DNA from: Linnemannia elongata
Lineage: Eukaryota > Mortierellomycota > Mortierellomycetes > Mortierellales > Mortierellaceae
Direction of reading: 5' to 3'
Length of the DNA: 64,000 nt
Assembly: GCA_036320915.1 (NCBI GenBank)
Contig: JAXBDG010000002.1
Coordinates: 1,054,001 to 1,118,000, forward strand
The position numbers were made by a program, and so were the translations under genes. Positions within the stretch are counted from its first letter, which is position 1, and each line of letters starts with the position of its first letter. The notes beneath the pieces are model-generated. The model ran no database searches. It was given only the letters and a program-made list of their open reading frames with translations, and was not told the DNA's origin. Positions 45,659 to 55,300 of the stretch are shown here, piece by piece.

Positions 45659-47524
45659 TTAGTTCATCTGACGGATCAAGTTGTTGATCTTGGTCTCACG
45701 GTCACCAGAGTCACCGCCCTGGATGAAATGCAAAGCCTTCTTGGCAGAGTATCCACCAGTGGCGTTCGACAACTTGAAGGGCCACAAGAAGTTGGAGGCC
45801 TGCTTGAAGTTGGGACCGACAGTGTAGATCTCGTGGATCAAATCCTCCATGCAGACAATGCCAAACTTGCCAAGGGACTTCTCGATGATCGAGTTGTCGG
45901 TCAAGGGGATGCGCTGCTTGTTGACCTTGCCGTATCCGCGCTTGTAGATGAGCTCGCGAACCGACTTGAGGTTGGGCTCACCGTAGGCGACGTAAGGGTT
46001 GATCAACTGGAGCATCTGGGTGGTAGCCTTGGTCAAGCGGACAAAGACACCGTTGTTGATCTGGAGGAGACGCAACAATTGAAGGACCTTGCGGGGCTTA
46101 GGGGCAATGTGGTTGATACCCTTGATGCGAATGACGAAGGCGAGCTTGGGCTGGGCGGGGACGTAGAACGAACCGGCGGCCTTGGCCTGGCGACGGAGAC
46201 GGATCTCGTCGCGCTCCTTAGCGCGGTACTCGCGGACGTACTGGTCAGCACGCTTGAAGATCACCTTGCGCTGAGCCTTGCGAGCCTGTTTAATAAATGA
46301 GGGTGTAAACAAAAGAGAAAAGCAATTAGTTTTCATGTTTTGTAAACAACATCGAACAAAATGTCAAATGAAGGTAAACCAGAACACAGCAAAAGTGGTG
46401 GCATCAAAAAGACATTGTATCAGTCCCGAAAGATGGTATAACGTTAGCAACATAGCCCTTGGCTAGCCACGAAATGCGGTATAGCTTTTCATCACTAATG
46501 TCTTCTTGTAAAAGAAAAGATGCCACCACCATTGAATGCTGTGTTGTGTTTAGATGTAAAAAAAAAAAAGAGAAAGGAGATAATTACCTTGCGGGCAGCG
46601 GCATCGGCAACACGCTTCTCAGCGGTAGCCTTATCCTGGGTCTTTCTCTTCTTCAAAAGAGTCTCAGGGACGAGAACATGCTCAAGGGTAGGGGTGGTAC
46701 TGTGGAATGTCGACAAAAAGATAAACAAGCAAATGGGATGATTAGGAAAAAAAGATTGGTCTCGTCGGACTGTCGCAATACTTGTGCCCCGAGTCTTCTC
46801 TCGCTCTTCTCATCTTACGCTCTTGATAAAGAGCAAAGTGAGGGAGCTGGTAACGAGTACACTGCAAGGGAGGGATACAAGGATTATAATGCAATTGACA
46901 TCCGACGAATTGTTTTAATTGGAGTTGGGCCTTTTTTGACGCTTCGACTACCTTACACGTTAGACACATGGCCAAACGAGAAGAATAATATCGAGCGGTT
47001 CTCATAGTCCAGATTGGAGGGTTTAAATCTTCAATAAGGAAAGACAGAACAGGCAGCCATCACACAACAACAAACCCATACACGTTTGTTTCCCGCGAGA
47101 GAAAAAACGGTCTGGAATACGACATCGAGATCAGAGAACGATCAAAGTAAAACTTCAACTCGAGATGGGACAAAAGTGAACCCGAAAACAAGATGAGCAT
47201 CACAAAAAGGAGATCGTTGACCAAGAGTCACAGAATGGATTTAAAGCCAAGGGAGGTTATTGCTCCTTCTTAAGAGGGAAGCAATTGTATCCCTAAAGCT
47301 CAAGACCCCAGGTGGATATCTTCAGTGCACTGACTCAGGAACCTGAGATGTGCAGATATCGTTGTAGCCCTGGGAAACAGAGATTATGGGTAACGAGAGT
47401 AAAAAGACAGCATCCGATGCCATCCTTTTTTAAACCGTAACTTTCCTGTTATGTCCACACGTCTTGTATCATAGGAAGAGGAAGGAAGAGGAGGAGTAGG
47501 GGAGGGTACAACTTACGTGGTCAT
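45659..47524 (-). CDS. RPL7: 60S ribosomal protein L7 (uL30)
   Basis: Exon 1 is only 8 nt (47524-47517, ATGACCAC), followed by 46699-46588 and 46285-45659, giving 248 residues. The sequence reads [20 protein letters not shown], then [77 protein letters not shown] and [19 protein letters not shown]: a textbook eukaryotic L7 with the uL30 core and the basic N-terminal helix. The tiny first exon and an 817-nt first intron are typical of fungal ribosomal protein genes. Intron 2 (46286-46587) holds a box C/D snoRNA. Introns of yeast RPL7 genes also host snoRNAs (snR39, snR59). Confidence 0.97.
46409..46504 (-). ncRNA. Box C/D snoRNA in RPL7 intron 2 (snR39b/SNORD39-type guide)
   Basis: On the minus strand, within intron 2 of RPL7 and in the host's sense: box C GTGATGA at 46495-46489 and box D CTGA at 46423-46420. 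The terminal stem is a perfect 8-bp pair, AAGACATT (46504-46497) with AATGTCTT (46416-46409). Directly upstream of box D, 46436-46424 reads CCATCTTTCGGGA, the complement of the conserved 25S/28S rRNA segment CCCGAAAGATGG. By the box-D-plus-five rule the target is the G of CCCG, which by memory of yeast numbering is G805, methylated under snR39b guidance (human SNORD39). The adjacent A807 is the target of snR39/snR59, the snoRNAs of yeast RPL7 introns. Boxes, stem and guide are all seen directly; target numbering is recalled. Confidence 0.87.
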
Positions 47525-48933
47525 TGTGGTTATAAGGTGGTGGAGGTGAAGATGTGAGAGAAAGAGTGAAAGGAGGTTCATATGAAAAATTTTCTAACTG
47601 CTTTTATTTTGAATAAAGCCCACACGATCAGCACATTCTACCGCTGTGTCAGTGCCCAGGTCGGACCTCCAATGTGGCAGACAAGCCAAATGATTCAAGT
47701 CTTGACCTGGACAGCTTGAAGGACTCAAACGCGGTGCGGCCTAGATCCTGTCCTCGCTTGTTTCTAATACGGTCATCAGTTGAAAGATTCCCTCGTCAGT
47801 AAGAATGTTCCATATCATTCATTCATTGAATATCATCAACCCCATAGGCCAGAATTCGATCAAGGAAAGAAGAGTCCATCAGATAAGATCAAGTTTAAAA
47901 ACTTCATTGCGAGAACGCCTCCCGCAGGAGTACAGACAACAAGTTGTTCATCACACCCTTGCCCAAACCCTTCCTTCTTATCAACTAAAACACAGCAACA
48001 AGCCTTAGTAATAGTCCAACACTTCCAAAAACAATAATGTAATAAAACATCGCTTTCAGCCTTGATAGTAACAATCCAATGCACGAATCCATCCCTGATA
48101 GCATATCTTCCTCAAAGGAGAGAATTAAATGCATACAACCCATAAAGACTACCTATCAAATGTCCTCCCTTCAACGTATCCTTTAGCTATCCCTCCAGAC
48201 TTGGTTCTTGCTGTTATCCTTCATAGTCCATCATCACTCCAATGTCACCAGGCTTTCACCAAGTTCCAATGTCGGGTATCCTCAAAAAGAAACCACAATT
48301 GCGCGTAGAGACTACAAAAAGAAAACAACGACGAAAAACATCCTAAGGACCCAACAAGCAAAGAGAAGTACAGGAAAACAAAGACAAGGTCGTGGGTGTA
48401 TCCAACAGTCATGCAACAGTCTTTGCCAATGAAAACGTAGAAAGGATACATCGAGGCATACGAAAAACTTCTTGTCTAAAAAGGATGAGACGTTCCTTGT
48501 AACTGATCGCGGCTCGGTCGAATAAAAAAAGGGAAGGCAAAGGGTGTCAACTTGTCCCGTAAACGTTCTTCGCTCTACTCCACTGTGTCATCACACGGTC
48601 TCCATTATGTTTCCTCATCGCGATGGCTGAATGCAATTCCTGAAATCATCGAAAGACTTACACTTGGGCGAAAGAAAGATGAGTTTCAACCAGTCGGGAC
48701 CTCAACAACGTTTTAAAGCAAGGACGTCACAATGGTCATATTTACCGAAATTTTTTACATTGCAATTGCACACCCTCTCCATATGTTAACATTCACGTGA
48801 GTGGCCTCGATTCCATGAGCGGTGGGGGAGCCAGGATGGCATCAATCTGTGTATAATTTTCAAGAGGGTCAAAGAAAGGCAAGGGGAACTTGGTCTAAGT
48901 GGTGCGGGGGGACAATTCATAATGCGTTTTATT
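47525..48933. other. Intergenic: RPL7 upstream region and left flank of the mobile-element cluster
   Basis: 1.4 kb. The 60 bp before the RPL7 start are GA-rich on the plus strand, i.e. CT-rich on the sense strand. From about 47600 onward the composition is balanced, unlike the other intergenic stretches, which may reflect old transposon DNA, but no protein-like frame or inverted repeat was found. Confidence 0.5.
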
Positions 48934-49281
48934 TCAAAACTCGGAGCGCGTGTGGTACTCAGCAAAACAGTTGCTAGTAGACTTTATACAAAGAGGGACA
49001 TCGCACAGCTCGCAGATCCACGACGTACCGACACGTTCTCTGTTTCCTTCACCAAGGCGATTCTTCCTGTATCGACAGAGAATGCAGGAGGGGAGACTAC
49101 TGACCGCTTTGGGGACATGAATACCGGGGAAGAGTCGTTCTCGAGGCAAAGTCTTGATATTCTTGGAGATATAGAGTGACTTTTGGATCTTCTGGGGAGG
49201 AGGAGGTGGGACATTGGCTTTCCTGGTTTTCTGGCCGTCAAATCTGGCAGTCTCCAATAATCCCCATGCCAGCTTCAGCAA
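48934..49281 (-). pseudogene. piggyBac transposase C-terminal remnant
   Basis: An open frame of 115 codons on the minus strand ends in a cysteine-rich module, CILCRYRKNRLGEGNRERVG followed by TSWICELCDVPLCIKSTSNC and FAEYHT. The arrangement CxxC, then CxxC, then C.....CF..YH is the zinc-binding tail of piggyBac-type transposases; the preceding LPRERLFPGIHVPKAV also fits the region linking the catalytic core to this tail. The catalytic Asp domain is absent upstream on the minus strand (the hAT remnant follows immediately), so only the 3' end of the transposase survives. The identification rests on pattern recognition of the tail. Confidence 0.65.
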
Positions 49282-49397
49282 ACTTGAAAGAGTTCTGCAG
49301 AATTCTGAATCCGCAGTTCCAACTACCCTCCCACGACACTCTATAGAACCACCTTCGCGTCAAGGTCCTCGTAAAAAAACGTCAAACCGTTAATTAC

Positions 49398-51367
49398 TTG
49401 CTCGCTAATATCGACGGAGGGTCGATCACGACGGATGCCTGGACATGCTCGGCAACAAGAAAAGTATCTCGGCGTTACTTTACACTATATAACACGAGAA
49501 TACAGGAGGTCGTCCGCGGTTATCGGTATGGAGCACCTCAAGGAATCCAGGATATCTGCCCTGGTTGTCACAAGTGTTATTAGTAAGTACTCTTTATATT
49601 CACTGACAAATATGCCCCTTTTAAATCTTAAAACTCTTACTAACAGCTGCTGTTGATGTATAAATATGATAGACCGAGTCGTGGATCAGTGGTCTCTTAC
49701 GAGCAAGGTTCGTGGCATGACCAGTGATCAGGGAGCGAACATCAAAAAGAGTCTCCAAGAATGCGAGCAGAATACTGAGGCGTATTGGGTCGCCTGCACC
49801 ACTCACAAGATGCAGCTCTGCATTAACAAGGCTTGGAGCGAGACAAAACCTTTGGTAGACATCACCAACAAGTGCCTCGCCATTGTCTCATTCTTCAACA
49901 ACAATTCGGTTGCCAAGAAAGTATCCAATGACAAATGGGGCACATAACTCATCGCCGCCCGCCGGGTCGATGGTGTCCCTTTGCTCGCTCAAGCTCAAGC
50001 ATCCTCCCTAGACACCGTGTCGTCCACTCCTGCCGATGATGTTCCTGCACTCACCCAGCAGCTTGCCGCTAACGTGGGCCGAGTGCAAATCTTCCTCAGT
50101 CCCCTCCAACTGACGGCGCTCCTGCTCAAGCCCAGCTGCCTTCTGATGATGTCGAGCCGATTGCCAATTCTCAACCCTCTGCGCCCTCCTTCCGGTCTCT
50201 CAGATACAAGCAGGAAGAGGTTACACTCGTCTCGGCCAATACAACCCGTTGGAACTCAAAGCTGGCGATGATATCGAGGTTACTGGACATCGGTCCCGTG
50301 TTAAGTAAAACTTTCGAGGCGCTGTTACAACTGGATAAAATCTCTGCGGAGGAGCGAGCCAAGTTCAAGACAATCGAAAAGTCGCTACCTGCGGACGACG
50401 AACTGGAACTGTTGAAGGAGACTGACTCTTGACCCCTGCGGCGGACTTCACACATTGGATCGGAGGCTCAGGATACTCGACCATTTCGCAGGCTTGCATC
50501 CAAGCTCACGGCGTCCTTTCAAACCCGGAACAGTACAAGACAGGGATGGGGATTTTTCTGTATGAGCAGCTCAAAACCCACATTGAGTATACTTGGCCTC
50601 TGGATGATATTCCCGACGGCATGTTGCTTGCCATGAACCTCAATCCTGCTTGTGCTACGTCAACGATCTGGGATCTTGACAACCCCCGTCAAGTTGCCGA
50701 ACGAGACGCCCAGATAGCTGCAGAAGAAGCTGCTGCCTCACTCGCTGACCCCACATTAGGCGTTGCCCAAGATTCCCGTCCAGATATTGCTCGATTACCC
50801 TTCAAGCTATCACTGGAGTACCGTCTGCGCATCCCAGTGGAGGGTCCATTCACCCTTCCAGCCGATTTTCCTCTCCAAATTCCACAAACGGATGCCAAGA
50901 CTCCGCCGACGAACAGACTGAGGGCAGAAACTCTTGTCTACAGAGAGATTATTCGACATTTTGCCAACAAGGAAATAGAAGGAAGGAGGAAACATGGAAC
51001 CAGCAAGAGTAGAGGCCAAACCGACGATCGTGCTCTCATTCAGGACTGGGCCGTGAGCGCTCTATGTGGCCTGATCTCGTACAAACCGATCCTCAGTCCC
51101 ATAAACGCCGACTCTTACAAGAAATATTTCAGGGACCCGCTAGCGTTTTGGCGAACTAAGGAAGGGCTGTACAACTTTGTCGGATTGTGCGCCGTGGCCC
51201 GAATGTTCCTGAGCATTCAGGCGACTTCCTCAGAATCGGAACGACTCTTCAGCAAAGCGGGAGTAGTATATTCAGCGCGTCGAGGGCGGCTTTCAGATGA
51301 TGGCTTTCGCAACATCATTTTTTTCCATTCTTTAGAGAAAACCATATGTCAAAGCTTCTCAGCATAA
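49398..51367 (+). pseudogene. hAT-superfamily transposase, decayed
   Basis: Fragments of one hAT transposase lie in order but in changing frames. GGSITTDAWTC (about 49420-49452) carries the first catalytic Asp and then shifts frame to YLGVTLHYITREY. After a likely intron (donor GTAAGT near 49580, acceptor near 49670) comes DRVVDQWSLTSKVRGMTSDQ with the second Asp and WVACTTHKMQLCINKAW with the C..H pair, ending in an in-frame stop at 49945-49947. TTRWNSKLAMISRLL resumes near 50240. A further frame change near 50425 leads to the open C-terminal part with the dimerisation signature SSESERLFSKAGVVYSARRG (about 51225-51285). At least two frame changes and one stop make it inactive. The N-terminal BED finger and inverted repeats were not found. 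Confidence 0.85.
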
Positions 51368-52393
51368 ATAAAAAGTTTATTATGAACACTCTAACAGGTG
51401 TGGAAAGCGATGGAGACGGGGGAGGGGTAGAAAGAATGAAAGAAAGAACGAAATGACGAAAGTGATGAGGAGTAGAAGGGAGGGAGCAAAGAAATTAAAG
51501 TATTAAATTAAGGCACAGATTTTATTTCCATGTTATAGGGAGAATGGCCCACATCTCAAGTGGGATGTCCCACTCTTAGGAGAGGGTTTGGACCTCTTTG
51601 AGAGAGGTACAGGACCGCATGTCAGAGAGGGACAGGACTGCATGTCAGAGGGGGAAAGGATTGCTCTGTAAAGCGGGAACAAAAGTTTGTGTGACTGGGA
51701 AAAATCCCTCTCAGCAATGAGGTCCCCCTCCCTGAAGAGCCACCGACTAGGGCGGGTAATTGAGGGGTGCAGGGCACGAACCACACGAGAGGCCTCATCG
51801 CGTCGCGTCGCTGGGAAGCAAATAAAATGTCCTTGAGCTGCCTTTTCTCATTCCACCACCTTTGCCAAGTTCGCTCATGGAATCCTAAGTAAACATCGTT
51901 GATCAGGACAGAGATCCAAACCAGAGCTACATCCAGTCTTCTGTAAGTGCATCGCTCTCCGTCTATTGGCGTCAGCTTGGATGACCAATCAATACCAGGA
52001 CCAGCACTAACCCCATGACCGACTTTACCTCATTCTGTCAACAGATCAACCACTCACGCGTCAGAGAACTTGCCACAGTAAGCTGACTTTTTGCGATTGG
52101 AAGCCAAGTTCCCACCCTTTAAACCATGTGGAATGTACTGACCTCATTGTCTACAAAAAAAACCAATTAGACTCAATCTACCGACTTCTGACAACCAACC
52201 ACTGCGACCTCTACTCCCCCCCCCACACACACACACAGACACACACACAAACACTCACGCACGCACACGGCTAACGCCCCTGCTTCATTGAGGTATTATC
52301 ACTTTTCAAATCTGCCGACATTGTCCGCCCAATGTGGTGGTTGTTTTAAACTTCTGATGAGCTTTTCTTTTATACTTTCCTTTATAGCCAGTC
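51368..52393. other. Intergenic between hAT remnant and the FEN1-Fanzor gene
   Basis: 1.03 kb. AT-rich after the hAT stop (AATAAA at 51367-51372), then a short repeat block at 51549-51654, a non-repetitive part, and a C-run with (CA)n at about 52216-52258 ahead of the next gene. The left end of the Fanzor-bearing element should lie here, but no terminal repeat matching the right side was found by eye. Confidence 0.5.
51549..51654. repeat. Small hairpin block plus a 23-bp direct repeat in two copies
   Basis: CCCAC, 7 nt, GTGGG (about 51550-51566) overlaps a second inverted repeat GTGGGA-TG-TCCCAC ending near 51573. About 40 bp on, ACAGGAC(C/T)GCATGTCAGAG occurs twice head to tail with a 23-bp period (51609-51631 and 51632-51654). 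It might be a transposon end or a MITE fragment. Confidence 0.7.
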
Positions 52394-55300
52394 ATGGGCG
52401 TCCACGGCCTCCCAGGAGAAATGAAGACCGCGACGGGCATTGTGCCAGCGAAAATGGACGGCAAGGAAATTCATGTCGACATGAACGGTACCTACTACGG
52501 ATTGATGAAGGCACGAGCCTACTCTGTTGTACAAAACTATGCGACCAAGCTGGCGCGCGACACCGAGACTGCCCACCCGCACATGCCACAGATGGAGGAT
52601 GCGCCAAAGCGACCCGAGTCGACAGACTCTGCCTCTCCAGACCCTAAGGATGCCCAAGCGGACCTTCTGAGACGTGCAAACATGCTCTTTGGTCTCAAAG
52701 ATAAGCTTGCCATGGTGACGAGTGGACCCAACAGCCCCGACTCTGTCATCATTGACCAAGATGGGATGTTGCAAGATGGCACGGACCAACAGAGAGTTAT
52801 GGTAATGAATCTCCTTGAGGATCGAATGCAGGATTTAGCATGGTTCCACTGGTGATTACTGACTTGATTATGTACTTATCATTTGCTATGTCGGCATTTA
52901 CTTGAAATAGTTCTTTGGTCACATTGCAGATGAACTGTACAAGAAGCTTTCTCAGTTCTGTACCCCCGAAGACGAATCTGTCACCCTTCATTTCGACGGA
53001 GAGCCATCCATTCAGAAACAAGCAGAGCATCGAGCTCGCGACGACAAGCTGCGTAGGGGCACCGACGCACTTCACCAATCCATGGAAAAAGCTCGCCTCG
53101 TGGGTGGATCTCGTCGAAAAGCCGCTTATCAACGGTGCAGGAATCTCTACAAGCCAACAACCGAGATTCAAGGACAAATTATCGCAGAGTTGATCCGGAA
53201 GTACGGCTGCCATGTATGCTTCTGCCGCTTTCAATCGGATACTTGCATTGGCAAGCTTTGTGCCCAGTCTCCGACTCCCCAGGACGTCGTTGTTGTCTCT
53301 GGTGATTCGAACTTGATTTGTTTCGGGGCTGTGCCGAGGGTACTGTATCCGATCGGCAAGTCAAGAGAGCTCACTCTTTTCGAAAAGGATGCGATTTTGG
53401 AGGTCCTCGATTTGCCTTCGGAGCGGCATTTACTACTTGCGGCTGTTGTTACTGGTAACGACTACACCCACGGAGTACCATTTTTCGGGATCAAGAAGAG
53501 CTGCGAGATTATTCGGGAAATGGAGCTACCCGGTTCTGACGTCGAATCGTTTCGTTGGTACGTCCAGGAGTTTCTCGCTCGAGTGCGCCACCAGGTTCTT
53601 TCCGAGAGAGTCCCTCGGAAGAAACGAAAACGAATCGACTCGCAGCTATCGGTTACGGTTGGAGACTTTGACCACGCTTTATTTGCCTTTGTGGGCGTCC
53701 AGGAAGATCCCGTGGCCTCCGCTGATCAGAACCCACACCCCCAGCCTTTTACCAGTCAACAGCACACATCGACTGAGCAAGGAGGTCAGCGAGACTGTAA
53801 TGCGCACGAGGTTGTCATGAAGGCCCTGCTCGATCTTGAGTACCAGAAGATTGCAGAGGCCCAGGCGCGTGCGGCAATGGGATTCACACCGCCGATGGAG
53901 GACAAGAAGCCGGCTCCCGAAAAGAATGCTAATCGAACCAGGACAGCAAAAACGCGGCGAGCTCGACGGAAGGCAGCGAAGAGGAACAGAAAGCGAAAAA
54001 AATGGAGGAAATCCAGGTAAGACAATCTCACATTGACGTTTCCCAATGTTACATTGACGTCTCCGGGTTTGCATATGTTATGGAGATTTTTCTAAGTCTC
54101 TTTAATATTTTGCTTGTGGTTAATTAGGTTCAAGTCTCGCACTGACAACCAGGATCGGTACTCTCCCCACAGGGTCAGTGACCCGGCAACAGCCAGCCCT
54201 GTTTCTGATCATCAACTGTCGACAATGTCCCCATCACAACCAAAAAAGCAACCCGTCGACAAGCAGCCCAAGGCTGTTCAAGATTCGACTTCAGCTTCCT
54301 CGTCATCACCGACAGACCGCTCCGCGAAGATCAAAAAACGGAAGGCATCATCCAACAAAAAACTCGCAAGAGCGCGCAACATCGACGCCACCCCGACAGC
54401 AACAAACCTCAAGGACGCTTTCAAGTTTGCTTTTCCGACGATAACCCAGACAGTTGGTTCCTTAAAGGGATGTTTGCGCCGTAGCCTTCGACCCCTCGGG
54501 ATCTCTGATGACCAGGTCGACATCATTGCGAGCCGCCTGGAGAAGGCCACGAGTCTGATCAATGAAGCTCGTCCTCACGTGTTCAGGATGATACAGCTGT
54601 TTATACTGGAAGAAGTCACAACAGCGTTCAGCCCACAAGGAGCCCCAGGGGGGACAGATGTCGATCCGCTGGACCTGCTGATGAACAAGACTTCCGGCCA
54701 GACATTCATCCGTGGATTAATGTCGTTGGCCTTGAACGGAAAGATTGCCGATAAACCGTGCAAGAAGGCAGATTCCATCCGGTCTCGAGAGCTTGCACAG
54801 AGGGTGTATGCCCGATACAAGACGATCATTCCCGACTTTTCGCCTATCAACACTACCGACATCCCCCTGGGCGACATGCAGATGGAGTTCGGACTTGCCA
54901 CGGTGGTATGTCTCCACACACACTTCAGAAAGTTACCGTCTACTGTCACGGGAAAGGTATTTACTTCTTTCTTGTTTGAATTATATTGGATGCAATGCCA
55001 AATGCTTTTCATACTCAAACAGTATATTACCCGCGCTTTTGTGTAGATGGCAAAACTGGGATGTAGCAAAGACGTCATACCTCTCGTTGATGGATATGTG
55101 CCTTCTGAAGCTCAACGACAGCAGGACAAGGACGCTCTAGACGAACCTTCAACGACCACCCCCCTGGGATCAGACGAACATGCGACCGACGACGATGGAT
55201 GTTACAAGTTCGAGGCAGGCTTTCTCAGGACCTGGTGGGGCCACTTACTCTCACTACCTGCAGAGAAGCGACCTGTGTTCTGTCCTCAGCCGAAGCTCCG

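Noticed and set aside
45728..46300. 190-codon plus-strand frame antisense to RPL7
   Set aside because: Shadow of a highly biased ribosomal protein gene on the other strand.
47125..47201. Possible second box C/D RNA in RPL7 intron 1 (GTGATGC and CTGA)
   Set aside because: Box C is imperfect, no terminal stem forms and no rRNA complement was recognised next to the D box.
49660..49950. hAT transposase as a working gene
   Set aside because: In-frame stop at 49945-49947 and at least two changes of frame between conserved motifs.
54118..54140. GGTTCAAGTCTC, a match to the tRNA B-box
   Set aside because: Lies in the acceptor and exon start of the Fanzor gene. No A-box, acceptor stem or terminator is nearby.
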